Positions 26,691 to 35,672 of a DNA stretch of 64,000 nt are shown here, piece after piece. The notes under the pieces were generated by a model. That model was given only the letters and a program-made list of their open reading frames with translations. It did not search any database and had not been told where the DNA came from. The DNA is taken from positions 62,001-126,000 of the forward strand of contig JAFIGT010000019.1 of NCBI GenBank assembly GCA_017849585.1. Direction: 5' to 3'. How positions within the stretch are numbered: the first letter of the stretch is position 1; each line of letters begins with the position of its first letter. Origin of the DNA: Verrucomicrobium sp. (lineage in GTDB: Bacteria > Verrucomicrobiota > Verrucomicrobiia > Methylacidiphilales > UBA1321). Made by a program: the position numbers and the translations under genes.

Positions 26691-27671
26691 TTAGGCTAGG
26701 ATCTGCCTTTTTTTCGAACAATACAAGATCACGCCCCCCGCGATTAAGTATTGATACAGGAGTCCTACCGCCGGCGGTTCCGGCACCACCGTCAGAATCA
26801 AATTGGTCCCAACCTGGTTTATGTTCCATGTCCCATTCCCAGCTATCGACACATCTGTGCCAAGGGTGTAGGCAGAACCATTCAAGGTGATCGAAGTGAA
26901 ATTGCCGGTCCAAGTAGTGGCGGAGATTAAGGTAAAAGTATCCGTGCCCGAACCGGAATAAAGGTAGGAACCGGAATTGAGAGCTAGAGTGGGAACCAAG
27001 ATAGATCCCGCCCGCATTGCGGCTATTGAAATGTCTCCAAATCCAGATGATCCTCCATTAAAGACAAACGCGCCTGCCGTGCTGCTGCCGCTGGTGATGG
27101 TACTGAGGGTCAAGTGACCACCCTCATTCAGGATGAGTTGTTGGGTACCAGAAGCACCAAATTGAACCGAGCTAAACGTAGCGGACGCGTTGGTGATGGA
27201 AAACTGGCCGCTATTGGACAATAGTCCACTCGCCGTAAGGGTTGCTCCATTGGAGATGGAGACGATGCTGTTTATCCCCGTCTGGACGCTGGTATTGTTG
27301 CTACCGCCCAGCTTCCCTAATGTTAAACGGGCTCCGGTTCCTGTCACATAAAGAGCACCGCCACTGCCAAAACCCACATAGCCGGTTGCGTAACTTTCCG
27401 CCGAACTAATGGTAACCGTGGAGCCACTGAGAATGGCAACTTTGGAGTTTGCGATATCATTGGGCACTGATCCATCTCCCGGCGTTGACCATGCAGCAGC
27501 GACCGACCAGTCGCCACTTTTAAGAGAGCCGCTGGTAGTGTAGGTATATTGAACTTGAGCCGACGCGCTCGTCGTCATCAGGCTGGCGAGAGCGACCACC
27601 ATTATAACGAAGGTTACACTGAGAGGAAGCAGCCGTGCAGGCAGTCGGACAAGGAGGTGAACAGTTTTCAT
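26691..27671 (-). CDS. PEP-CTERM-anchored surface protein with autotransporter-like repeats
   Basis: After a signal peptide (about 1-38, ending SASAQ) the 326-residue protein is a Gly/Ser/Thr/Asn-rich beta-helix-like region. Short motifs such as GALYVTGTGARLTLG, SIVSISNGATLTASG and ILNEGGHLTLST resemble autotransporter-associated repeats. The C-terminus has VPEPP, one hydrophobic segment and a basic tail (CSKKRQ), the PEP-CTERM signal recognised by exosortases. No exosortase is in this window. It is first in the leftward operon, about 75 bases downstream of a candidate operator. Confidence 0.82.
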   Translation of the reverse strand: MKTVHLLVRLPARLLPLSVTFVIMVVALASLMTTSASAQVQYTYTTSGSLKSGDWSVAAAWSTPGDGSVPNDIANSKVAILSGSTVTISSAESYATGYVGFGSGGALYVTGTGARLTLGKLGGSNNTSVQTGINSIVSISNGATLTASGLLSNSGQFSITNASATFSSVQFGASGTQQLILNEGGHLTLSTITSGSSTAGAFVFNGGSSGFGDISIAAMRAGSILVPTLALNSGSYLYSGSGTDTFTLISATTWTGNFTSITLNGSAYTLGTDVSIAGNGTWNINQVGTNLILTVVPEPPAVGLLYQYLIAGGVILYCSKKRQILA

Positions 27672-27742
27672 GGATGTTATTTTTGTAATATTCGCTTTCC
27701 ATGATCATTATCTGTGATTCAGAGCCTTAAGCCAGAGAAACA

Positions 27743-27762
27743 GCACTCTCACATTAGAGTAG
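27743..27762. promoter_or_regulatory. Candidate LacI-type operator before the leftward sugar operon
   Basis: On the minus strand the site reads TACTCTAATGTGAGAGT. Sixteen of 17 bases match the site overlapping the regulator's own start at 28806-28825. ACTCT and AGAGT form its arms. It lies about 75-90 bases before the PEP-CTERM gene. Confidence 0.6.
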
Positions 27763-27775
27763 CCAACCAAAAAAA

Positions 27776-28804
27776 TCAGGGCTGCTTTTTTAATGTCCCC
27801 CCGTCTACCCAATCTCCCTCTACCAAGATCCGTTGCGGCTTGTCCGGCACTCCTCTTTCTCCGCGTTGAATCATAGCCACGATCAGATCGGTCGCTACCG
27901 CCCCGATGAGAGCGGAGTCTTCCCTGACACCCGATAAATGAGCGACATCGGGAGGAATGCCTGAGCACGCCAGCCCTAGGTCCTTAGGAAGCTTGATCCC
28001 GAATTTTTTCAAAATATTTAAAACCCGCCAATCCTGAGAGACGATGGCATCAGGACGATATTTGCCAATCCAGTCTCGCAAAGCATTCGGTTTTTCTCGG
28101 TAATTCGCCATGTAGGGAGGAATGGAGACAGTGCTTGGATGTAGAAACTCGCTGACCAAATAGCTGGCAAGCACATTGTGATCGTAACGTTGGTCATCCG
28201 CGAAATTGAGAACCATGCCAATGCGGCGGTATCCCAGACGACGCACTTCTGCAATTGTTCGCAGCATATAGCGGTAAAAACCAGGGACGACAGCGTGAAG
28301 CTTTGGTTTTTCCAACGTATAGCCAAAAGTAACCACAGCGAAATCTTCCCAAGGAAATTCCAGCACAGTGTTCGCTTTCGGCTGAGGGCAAAGCAGTAGT
28401 CCTGAAACATTGCGAGCCCGCAAAATTCCTGCAATGCGCTTGATATTAAGACCGCGTGCATTGAGATCGAATTCCTCAATATTGTAGCCATGCTGTCGGG
28501 CCCGCTGTCTTATGGAGTTAAAATAAACGCTGAAATGCGGAGATGTCTTCCAGTCGAACCCCTCGCTGGAATTCGTCAGCCAAGCCAGCGTTCCATGAAA
28601 CGCCACCGGGCGTTGACTGGTACGATAGGCAGCCAACGCCGAGAGCATCGGATCATGCGCATAGCCAAGTTTCTCGGCGATCTTCCGAATCTGCTCACGA
28701 GTAGCGACTGGGATGGACGGATGATTGCGGAAGACCATGGAAACGGTGGTGTGATGGACCCCCGCCGCCTGCGCAACGTCCTTCTGCGTAACCCTTCGCT
28801 TCAT
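27776..28804 (-). CDS. LacI-family transcriptional regulator
   Basis: The 342-residue protein opens with a LacI helix-turn-helix (VTQKDVAQAAGVHHTTVSMVFRNHPSI) and hinge (VATREQIRKIAEKLGYAHDPMLSAL), followed by a periplasmic-binding-protein-like sensor domain (VSGLLLCPQP, RRIGMVLNFADDQRYDHN, PDAIVSQDW). Candidate sensor motifs continue to GGTLKKQP at the end. It is transcribed away from the Gfo/Idh/MocA gene, and a near-palindrome overlaps its start. A second copy of that site lies before the leftward operon. It probably represses both divergent operons until a pathway sugar binds. Similar AraC-free LacI control is common in Verrucomicrobiota sugar clusters. Confidence 0.88.
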   Translation of the reverse strand: MKRRVTQKDVAQAAGVHHTTVSMVFRNHPSIPVATREQIRKIAEKLGYAHDPMLSALAAYRTSQRPVAFHGTLAWLTNSSEGFDWKTSPHFSVYFNSIRQRARQHGYNIEEFDLNARGLNIKRIAGILRARNVSGLLLCPQPKANTVLEFPWEDFAVVTFGYTLEKPKLHAVVPGFYRYMLRTIAEVRRLGYRRIGMVLNFADDQRYDHNVLASYLVSEFLHPSTVSIPPYMANYREKPNALRDWIGKYRPDAIVSQDWRVLNILKKFGIKLPKDLGLACSGIPPDVAHLSGVREDSALIGAVATDLIVAMIQRGERGVPDKPQRILVEGDWVDGGTLKKQP

Positions 28805-28805
28805 A

Positions 28806-28825
28806 TTACTCTAATGTGCGAGTAA
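28806..28825. promoter_or_regulatory. Candidate operator at the LacI start, with -35 box
   Basis: TTACTCTAATGTGCGAGTAA has perfect 6-bp arms (TTACTC/GAGTAA). It abuts the lacI ATG (28804). A perfect -35 box for lacI, TTGACA on the minus strand, lies at 28840-28835, so the site would cover the -10 region and block both lacI and, if close enough, the divergent operon. Confidence 0.6.
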
Positions 28826-28888
28826 CGACCTGTTTGTCAAAACCATTCGTCGGGCGCTTACTCTTGCACAGGCGAAAGCACTCCATTT

Positions 28889-29872
28889 ATGACAACAGTT
28901 AAGCAAATCGGTATCCTCGGCTGCGGGGGAATCATGCAGACCATTTATTCTCCCATACTTCGCTCACTGACAAATCAGGTACGCGTCACAGCCCTCTGTG
29001 ACTTGAACCCGCAGAATCTGCAGATCGCCAGTCGGCTCTTTCCCGAGGCAACAGTCTATGACAATGCAGAGCATTTGATCAGCTCTGCTGAGTTGGACGC
29101 AGTAATGATTCTCACCACGGAACGCGCCAACGCGAAGATGGCGGAGCTAGCTTTACGCTCGGGCCTGACGACCTATCTGGAAAAACCACCCGCAATTTCG
29201 CTCTCCGAGTTTGATGCTTTGCTCGAAACCGAGCTATGCGCCTCCGTCCGCCTCTTCTCGGCCTTCAACCGCCGCCATACGCCTCTGCTGGGGAACTTCA
29301 AGCTGCCTAAGTCACCCCTACGACAGGTGCGCGGCCGCATGGAACGGCTACGCCGACCAGTCCCGTCGTTCCCCTATACGGCAATCCACTTGATCGACTC
29401 CGCTCAATTTCTTGTAGGAGAACCCCTCACAGAAGCGAGGTGCCTCTATGCTCAAGATCCCCGAGCGCAATGGACAGTTCAGGGAGTCTGGAGCAGCGGT
29501 GCGACATGCACCTTGGACTTCGTCCCGGATGGTCTGGAGCATTGCGAATATCTGATATTTGAAGGTGAGGATTATTCTTGGGAGATCGAGTTTCCCAATT
29601 GCGAGGGGCGTCTGCCAGAAGGAAAATTCGTACAACACAACGGAGCCGATACGAAGTCAATTACCGCTACCGGTGCGGCAGACGATTATCTCGAACAGAT
29701 GGGCTACGCCCCTTCTTTCCGTGGGTTCATCAAAGAATTGAGCAGCGAGAATCCCCCTTCCGAGCCCTATCGATTGGCCGCCAGCCGAACCACCATCTCC
29801 ATTATGGAAACCATGATACCACGGAAGAATAGTCCAATGGCGCCCATTTCGACCGCGTGCATGCCGGCCTAG
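28889..29872 (+). CDS. Gfo/Idh/MocA-family oxidoreductase
   Basis: The 327-residue protein has an N-terminal Rossmann fold (IGILGCGGIMQTIYSPIL) and the family's EKP motif in TYLEKPPAISLSEFDALL, where the Lys is catalytic. The C-terminal part carries SYPYTAIHLID-like strands. Members oxidise or reduce sugar hydroxyls with NAD(P). The Gly-rich loop is GCGGIMQ, slightly different from the usual GxGxxG. It is first in the rightward operon and divergent from lacI, so it is probably induced with the rest of the cluster. The substrate is unknown. Confidence 0.82.
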   Translation: MTTVKQIGILGCGGIMQTIYSPILRSLTNQVRVTALCDLNPQNLQIASRLFPEATVYDNAEHLISSAELDAVMILTTERANAKMAELALRSGLTTYLEKPPAISLSEFDALLETELCASVRLFSAFNRRHTPLLGNFKLPKSPLRQVRGRMERLRRPVPSFPYTAIHLIDSAQFLVGEPLTEARCLYAQDPRAQWTVQGVWSSGATCTLDFVPDGLEHCEYLIFEGEDYSWEIEFPNCEGRLPEGKFVQHNGADTKSITATGAADDYLEQMGYAPSFRGFIKELSSENPPSEPYRLAASRTTISIMETMIPRKNSPMAPISTACMPA

Positions 29873-29939
29873 TGCCTATTCGCCAGTCATAGCCTCGTTT
29901 GCGACCTATGCTATTCAATGTCAGATAACTAGGCATCGC

Positions 29940-30854
29940 ATGTTAAAATACACAGATCATCATATAGGCGACGCTTGGTTTTATATTGAGGAAAACATGG
30001 CTCATGCCTTTTACCTCATTTGCCCACATTCAACGCCACCTCATACACATTGGGATATCGGTCACGCGACAAGCCGTAATCTGATCGATTGGGAAATACA
30101 ACCTATCGCGTTGCAGCAAGGAGCTGGAGGATCTTGGGATGAATGCTTGGCCACCGGTTCTGTTTTTAGAATGCATGACAAGTACGCGATGGCGTTCACC
30201 AGCCATCTCAAGGCTGAAACGGGATTAGCATGGTCACACAACCTCTATGAATGGACGAAGGACCCCGTTTTTCCGATCACAAGCGTTGACGCTCGATTTT
30301 ACGAATTAAATGGCACCGGGGAACGAACCTTTCGACATTGGCGAGATCCGTTTGTACTGAATCACGATGGCAAATGGTATCAGTTCGTTTGCGCCTCCAA
30401 CCCCTTGGCTCCTCTCGGTAGCCGGGGCAGCGTAGGTGTTGCGTTCCTGAACGGCACTCAATGGGAGATTCAACCTCCACTGAATCTGACACCTTTCTGT
30501 CAGGAGATGGAATGCCCTCAGATCTATGTGTGTAGAAATAACTATTATTTAGTGTTCTCTACGTTTGAACGATTCATTGCGCCTCAACAGCATGAGAGAT
30601 TTGGAATGGGCAAGCTTGGCTCAGGCACATTTGTAATGATGGCGGACAATTTGTTGGGTCCCTATCATATTGCATCGGAGCCACGCATTCTGCCTCTTTC
30701 CCTCAAGAACCAGCCCTACGGCTGTCAATTAGTAAACTTCAAAGGACGCGATTATTGCCTCGGAACCATATGGGAAAGCGACACCTCATATATGAGTAAT
30801 CCCTATCCTGTAGAGTACTCAGCGTCGGGGATCCATATCAGCTCTACGCTTTGA
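29940..30854 (+). CDS. GH32/GH43-like five-bladed-propeller glycosidase
   Basis: The 304-residue protein has the acidic triad signature of GH32-like beta-fructosidases: a first-blade Asp (GDAW, D11), RDP (135-137, in HWRDPFV) and EC (E191, C192, in ECPQIYV). The strand WDIGHATSRNLIDWE matches the GH32 'WGHAxSxDLVHW' strand. The WMNDPNG motif of classical invertases is not seen. No signal peptide is present. It could act on fructosides or on arabino/xylo-type linkages as in GH43. It lies directly upstream of a fructokinase-like gene, which mildly favours a fructose product. It starts 67 bases after the oxidoreductase gene. Confidence 0.7.
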   Translation: MLKYTDHHIGDAWFYIEENMAHAFYLICPHSTPPHTHWDIGHATSRNLIDWEIQPIALQQGAGGSWDECLATGSVFRMHDKYAMAFTSHLKAETGLAWSHNLYEWTKDPVFPITSVDARFYELNGTGERTFRHWRDPFVLNHDGKWYQFVCASNPLAPLGSRGSVGVAFLNGTQWEIQPPLNLTPFCQEMECPQIYVCRNNYYLVFSTFERFIAPQQHERFGMGKLGSGTFVMMADNLLGPYHIASEPRILPLSLKNQPYGCQLVNFKGRDYCLGTIWESDTSYMSNPYPVEYSASGIHISSTL

Positions 30855-30907
30855 TGAAAGCGATTCGACTTTGCTCGTAACGTCTGTATGGAGGGCAATC
30901 TGGTCAG

Positions 30908-31771
30908 ATGAAAACAATTTTTTGTTTTGGCGAAGCTCTTTGGGATTGCCTACCTGAGGGGAATTTCCCGGGTGGCGCTCCCCTTAATGTCGCCTTTCAT
31001 CTGAATCAGCTTGGCGTGCGTGCCTTCCCCGTTACAGCAGTGGGACTTGACCCCCTCGGCCGTGAATTAGTCGACATAGTCCGGCGCTGGGGAGTGAGAA
31101 CAGATTTTATCGGCTGGCATCCGACCTTGCCCACTGGAACTGTCGCAGCGGAAATCAATGCACAGGGCGATGCCCGCTATACGATTCGAGAAGACGTGGC
31201 TTGGGACGATATTCCAGTTACAGCGCAATTACTCAGCGCGGTGGGCAGCGCGGACGCCGTGGTCTACGGCACGCTCGCCCAGCGTTCTGTGTCGAACCGG
31301 CTCCAACTCGAAAAGCTACAGCAGGCAAGCGTGAACACATTCACGGTATGCGACGTGAATTTGCGTCCACCCTATGACGATCACGAACGAGTCTGGAAGT
31401 TGGCGAGCCAAGCGGATCTGGTGAAACTCAATGACGGCGAACTCCGCACACTGCTCGACGACACTCGGGAACGGCGCAGCCTAGAAGCGCTCGCGCGGTT
31501 ATTCGCGACCGAGATCGGAGTCGATGCGGTCTGTGTAACGGCCGGCGCAAAAGGGGCTGGACTGCTCCACGCGCATGAATGGCATTGGTGCGATGCGAAA
31601 CCGATCACGACGCGTGACACAGTTGGAGCGGGCGATGCCTTTCTCGCTGGCCTTATCTCGCGACTACTTGATCCCCACACCGCACCGCGCGAGTGTCTGC
31701 AGCATGCCTGCCGATTGGGCGAATTTGTGGCGTCACGTCATGGTGCGACGCCGTTGCATGCTGAACGATGA
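30908..31771 (+). CDS. PfkB-family carbohydrate kinase (fructokinase-like)
   Basis: The 287-residue protein has both PfkB signatures. Near the N-terminus is FCFGEALWDCLPEGNFPGGAPLNVAFHLNQLG, with the Gly-Gly substrate motif. The C-terminal nucleotide/catalytic motif DTVGAGDAFLAGLI contains the base Asp. Other landmarks include TGTVAAEI and VCDVNLRPPYDD. Fructokinase and 2-keto-3-deoxygluconate kinase share this fold. The latter would fit a uronate pathway with the DapA-like aldolase next door; the former would fit the GH32-like gene. The specificity cannot be settled here. Confidence 0.85.
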   Translation: MKTIFCFGEALWDCLPEGNFPGGAPLNVAFHLNQLGVRAFPVTAVGLDPLGRELVDIVRRWGVRTDFIGWHPTLPTGTVAAEINAQGDARYTIREDVAWDDIPVTAQLLSAVGSADAVVYGTLAQRSVSNRLQLEKLQQASVNTFTVCDVNLRPPYDDHERVWKLASQADLVKLNDGELRTLLDDTRERRSLEALARLFATEIGVDAVCVTAGAKGAGLLHAHEWHWCDAKPITTRDTVGAGDAFLAGLISRLLDPHTAPRECLQHACRLGEFVASRHGATPLHAER

Positions 31772-32096
31772 GGAATAGATGATGGAAACCGAACCTACAT
31801 CATTTCAACTTTCAAATTAGAGATTCAGACGCGAGGTGTGACAGCTTCTAAACACTCTAGCGAAAGCATTGCATGAATTACGATGGCCAACGCCAGCAAC
31901 GCTTTCTTGCAGAACAAGACTGCAAATGCTCCGGCCCAATACTATTACCCCTTCTGATAAATCATGCTTCCGAAGGGATATATTTACTATTACGGCCTCT
32001 CTGAAAATTTCGCTCCTAAATACAAATGCCAAATTACTTATCGTGAAAAGTATACAATCTATTGAAGGTTTTTAATGCCGGATTCAAAATTTTGAC
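31772..32096 (+). other. Intergenic stretch of 325 bases, no gene seen
   Basis: Short frames exist on both strands but have no ribosome site and no family resemblance. It is A+T-rich and could hold an internal promoter for the DapA-like gene, but no clear box pair was found. Confidence 0.5.
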
Positions 32097-33173
32097 ATGA
32101 AGCGATCCGATCTTCCACAAGCGATACTCGACCTGGTACGCCGGGGTACAGTTATCCCAGCCGCACCATTGGCATTAAATGCCGAGCGTGAATTTGATGA
32201 GCGCCGCCAGCGCGCCTTGATCCGTTACTATCTGGATGCAGGAGTTGGAGGCGTTGCGATTGGAATGCATTTTACGCAGTTTGAGATCAGGAATCCGGGC
32301 ATCGATTTGTTTGAACCCGTCCTGCGCATTTGCTCGGAAGAAATCGATCGGTATGTACAGAAAAGCGGCCGTCCCATTGTCAAGGTAGCAGGCATCAACG
32401 GACTGACCTCTTCTGCCATCCAGCAGGTCGAGCTAGCCCGCAAGCTGGGATACCACTTTAGCATCGTTTCCATGGCGGCATTCCGGGGAGCCATGGAGCA
32501 GGAGATGATTTACCATGTGAGCGAGCTCTCCAAGGTGATGCCTCTTTTCGGGTTTTACCTTTTGACGGGGGTCGGCGGCATCAAACTTCCCTATACCTTC
32601 TGGCGGGAGCTCGTCAAAATAGAGAATATCGTCGGAATTAAGATAGCGCCATTTGATCGCTATGGAACCATTGATGTCGCGAGAGCCCTTGCAGACTCGG
32701 GACGGGAAAACGATATTACTCTCTATACGGGAAATGACGACAGCATCGTCTATGACTTTATTACTCCGTATCGATTTTCATCTGCATCCTCGACTAAGAC
32801 GGTAAGGATTCGCGGCGGACTTTTGGGGCAGTGGGGCTGCTGGACTAAGCGAGCTGTTGAACTCCATGAACGGTTACTCAAGATTGTCGATCAAGGTGAA
32901 ACTGTCACCCCGGATCTCCTGACTCTATCGGCGCAAATCACGGATGCCAATGCGGCTATCTTTGACCCCGCTCATAATTATGCCGGCAGTATCCCTGGAG
33001 TGAACGAAATACTCCGTCGACAAGGCCTGCTGGAAGGTAATTGGACTTTGAAGCGCGACGAAGTTCTGTCCCCGGGACAGCGCGAGGAAATCGATAGAGT
33101 GTGCAAGGCCTATCCTCACCTGACGGACGATGATTTCGTCAGAGAAAACCTTAACCGCTGGTTGAACGACTAA
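32097..33173 (+). CDS. Dihydrodipicolinate-synthase-family (DapA-like) aldolase
   Basis: The 358-residue protein has the DapA/N-acetylneuraminate lyase barrel. The Schiff-base Lys lies in IVGIKIAPFD and the Tyr strand in FGFYLLTGVGG, where YNxPxRTG in classical enzymes is altered. An acidic start (RTVIPAAPLALNAEREFD) and GGVAIGM follow the family plan. At about 358 residues it is longer than typical DapA (about 290). Enzymes of this family split 2-keto-3-deoxy sugar acids as well as making dihydrodipicolinate. Given the cluster, a sugar-acid aldolase or dehydratase role is most likely. It precedes the SDR gene by 13 bases. Confidence 0.78.
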   Translation: MKRSDLPQAILDLVRRGTVIPAAPLALNAEREFDERRQRALIRYYLDAGVGGVAIGMHFTQFEIRNPGIDLFEPVLRICSEEIDRYVQKSGRPIVKVAGINGLTSSAIQQVELARKLGYHFSIVSMAAFRGAMEQEMIYHVSELSKVMPLFGFYLLTGVGGIKLPYTFWRELVKIENIVGIKIAPFDRYGTIDVARALADSGRENDITLYTGNDDSIVYDFITPYRFSSASSTKTVRIRGGLLGQWGCWTKRAVELHERLLKIVDQGETVTPDLLTLSAQITDANAAIFDPAHNYAGSIPGVNEILRRQGLLEGNWTLKRDEVLSPGQREEIDRVCKAYPHLTDDDFVRENLNRWLND

Positions 33174-33186
33174 AGACTAAAATCAC

Positions 33187-34239
33187 ATGAAAAATATTCA
33201 GACAATTGAGAATACCGAACTTCCCGCGTCATTTCACGATGAGGCGCATTTGGAGGAGTTCATGTCCATTCCTACAAAGGGATTGGTCGACGATTTGGCC
33301 AAGATCGATGGCGATATCGCAGTTCTTGGCGTGGCAGGGAAAGTCGGTCCCACTCTTGCCATGATGGCGAAAAAAGCCGCCCCATCTAAGAAGGTGATTG
33401 GAGTAGCTCGCTTCTCTGATCCGGACGTCAAAAAGCGTTTGGAGCAAGCAGGCGTGGAAACGATTTCATGTAATCTGCTCGATAGAGATGCCGTGGCACG
33501 CTTGCCCAAGATCAAGAATGTAATTTATATGGCGGGCAAGAAGTTTGGAGCCAATGAGGAGGCTCCCTTTACATGGGCGATGAACGCCGTGGTGCCTGCC
33601 TATGTCGCGGAGCACTTCGCTGCTACGCGCTTCGTGGCTTTTTCGACGCTGTGCGTTTATCCTTTTTCTCCAGTAAATGGTCCAGGCGCTACGCCGGATG
33701 ACACGCCTCCAACACCATTGGGTGAGTATGCAAACTCTTGCGTGGCGAGGGAACGTGTATTCCAATTTTTCTCCGAAAAGACCAAGAGCCCCGGTCGACT
33801 TGCTCGGTTGAACTATGCGATCGATTGCCGCTATGGCGTCCTGATCGACATCGCTCTAAAGGTGCTACATGGCGAGTCGATCGATATTCGTACCGGCGTG
33901 GCCAACTGTATTTGGCAAGGGGACGCCATCGCGTTTATCCTGCGAAGCCTTCTGCACGGTTCCATTCCTGCCAAGGCAATTAATATCGGCACTCCTCAGA
34001 CGACCAACGTGCGCATGGCCGCCACTCGTTTCGGCGAAATTTTTGGAAAGACTCCAATCTTCTCGGGTACGGAACAACCTACGGCCTGGCATAATGATTG
34101 CACGGAAGCGAAAAATTTGTTCGGTAATCCAGCAATTGATCTGAAGACGATGATTCGCTGGAACGCCGATTGGCTCCTGCGGGACATGCCGCTGCATCAC
34201 AAGCCCACCCATTACGATGAGCGAGAAGGAAATTTCTAG
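33187..34239 (+). CDS. NAD-dependent epimerase/dehydratase-like (extended SDR) protein with altered catalytic Lys
   Basis: The 350-residue protein has an N-terminal extension (about 1-42), then a Rossmann fold with GVAGKVGPTLA (Gly-rich loop, about 48-57) and NVIYMAGKKFG. The SDR active site appears as STLCVYP and EYANSCVARE: Tyr181 is kept but the Lys four residues later, present in nearly all SDRs, is Cys185 (codon TGC). C-terminal strands resemble extended SDRs (AINIGTPQTTNVRMAA). It may use a different proton relay, or may bind NAD without ordinary catalysis. It is between the aldolase-like and MFS genes, so a sugar-acid dehydrogenase or epimerase role is likely. Confidence 0.7.
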   Translation: MKNIQTIENTELPASFHDEAHLEEFMSIPTKGLVDDLAKIDGDIAVLGVAGKVGPTLAMMAKKAAPSKKVIGVARFSDPDVKKRLEQAGVETISCNLLDRDAVARLPKIKNVIYMAGKKFGANEEAPFTWAMNAVVPAYVAEHFAATRFVAFSTLCVYPFSPVNGPGATPDDTPPTPLGEYANSCVARERVFQFFSEKTKSPGRLARLNYAIDCRYGVLIDIALKVLHGESIDIRTGVANCIWQGDAIAFILRSLLHGSIPAKAINIGTPQTTNVRMAATRFGEIFGKTPIFSGTEQPTAWHNDCTEAKNLFGNPAIDLKTMIRWNADWLLRDMPLHHKPTHYDEREGNF

Positions 34240-34269
34240 AGCCTATTAAGCACTAAATGGATGCGGCGA

Positions 34270-34288
34270 CCCGCTATGGAATAGCGGG
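34270..34288. terminator. Perfect small hairpin between SDR and MFS genes
   Basis: CCCGCTAT-GGA-ATAGCGGG is a perfect 8-bp stem 30 bases after the SDR stop. A T-rich run (TTTT) comes 16 bases later, so it may be a weak terminator or an mRNA-stabilising element that lowers expression of the downstream transporter. Confidence 0.4.
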
Positions 34289-34376
34289 CCGTGTTGATGC
34301 TTTTCAGATCATACAACGGCTGGCGCATAAATTTTAAAAATGAAAACTCTATGAGCGCTACGCGGATATCGATGCG

Positions 34377-35672
34377 ATGAAAACAGAGCTGCCTGAAGGA
34401 AATACAACCAACGCCAGTAGCGCTCGGAATTGCAGGTGGCAAGTTCTCTTGGCCGGTACCGGGATTAATCTGGCGTTGGGGTTTCTCTATGCCTGGAGCG
34501 TCATTAGCAAGAAAATACCCGATGATTGGCACTGGTCCGAAGCCGATCGGGTATTGCCTTACTCGATAACGTGTCTGGGCATATCCCTGCCCATGGTCTT
34601 CACCGGGTGGTTCCAAGATAAATTTGGACCACGCATGGCAACGACCATTGGAGGAATATTGGCTGGTGGTGGCATAGTACTTGCCAGTCTGAGCCACTCG
34701 CTTATCGGCTATGTGTTGGGCTTTGGTGTATTATTCGGCGTTGGAACATCCTTCGCTTATTCAGCGGTGACGCCAACCGCTGTTAAGTGGTTCTCTCCCG
34801 CGCGGACCGGAGCTGTTATTGGCGTTGTGGTGGGCGGGTATGGACTCGCTACGCTTTATGCCGCTCCCTCTGCAGAGTTCCTGATAAATGCCTATGGACT
34901 ACCCGCGACGATGTTTTCGATCGGTGTCATGTTCCTTGTAGGAATTGTAGGACTTTCCCAGTTACTCGTACTGCCAAAGACTTCCTCGGATTCAATAAAA
35001 ACAGAGAATGCGAATTCACATAATAATTTTTCGCCAGGCGAGATATTAAAGACATGGCAGTTTTACGTGATTTGGTTTACGTATGCCTGCGGATCGGGGG
35101 CAGGCTTGATGATCATCTCGAAGCTCGCAAAAATCGTGGACCTGCAAGCGGGACTAAAACTCGGCTACGTATTGGTGGCATGCCTCGGGCTTGGCAATGG
35201 TGGTGGAAGAATTCTGACTGGCGCAATATCGGACAAAATCGGGAGAAAATCCACATTGCTTATCTGTTTGGCCTCCCAAGCTTTCATAATCTACCTTTTA
35301 TCAAAAAGCAATGGCTCCACTTACGGAGCCCTCCCTGTATTTATAACATTATCAACGCTTGTAGGCATAAACTATGGAGCGAATTTGTCTCTCTATCCAT
35401 CGATCACGAAAGACTTTTACGGATTAGAAAACTTTGGGGCTAATTTTGGCCTGATTCATAGCGCTTGGGGAATGGGAGGATTTATTTTATCTCTTTTGGC
35501 TGGGTACACATTTGATCAGACCCATTCGTTTCTATTTGCCTATAATTGTTCCGTTATGCTTTTGCTTTTAGCCTTTGCATTGATTGTGTTTATAAAGCCT
35601 CCTTTGAAAAAGCCCCCCTCAGGGGAACATAGAGTTAGTTCGAACAAATCACTTTTATTCAGAAATTTATGA
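34377..35672 (+). CDS. MFS transporter, OFA (oxalate/formate antiporter-like) family
   Basis: The 431-residue protein shows about 12 hydrophobic segments and OFA-type features. Its first helix LLAGTGINLALGFLYAWSVISKKI carries the YxxS(V) motif. Between helices 2 and 3 lies the MFS motif GWFQDKFGPR. GxLFGxGTS-like glycine runs and a cytoplasmic loop GRILTGAISDKIGRKSTLL repeat MFS motif A. OFA carriers move organic or sugar acids. It is the only transporter in the island and so probably the uptake route for the pathway's sugar acid or oligosaccharide. Its stop overlaps the next start (ATGA). Confidence 0.85.
   Translation: MKTELPEGNTTNASSARNCRWQVLLAGTGINLALGFLYAWSVISKKIPDDWHWSEADRVLPYSITCLGISLPMVFTGWFQDKFGPRMATTIGGILAGGGIVLASLSHSLIGYVLGFGVLFGVGTSFAYSAVTPTAVKWFSPARTGAVIGVVVGGYGLATLYAAPSAEFLINAYGLPATMFSIGVMFLVGIVGLSQLLVLPKTSSDSIKTENANSHNNFSPGEILKTWQFYVIWFTYACGSGAGLMIISKLAKIVDLQAGLKLGYVLVACLGLGNGGGRILTGAISDKIGRKSTLLICLASQAFIIYLLSKSNGSTYGALPVFITLSTLVGINYGANLSLYPSITKDFYGLENFGANFGLIHSAWGMGGFILSLLAGYTFDQTHSFLFAYNCSVMLLLLAFALIVFIKPPLKKPPSGEHRVSSNKSLLFRNL

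Noticed and set aside
31772-32096. Small frames in the gap before the DapA-like gene
   Set aside because: No ribosome site, no family pattern and no consistent composition.
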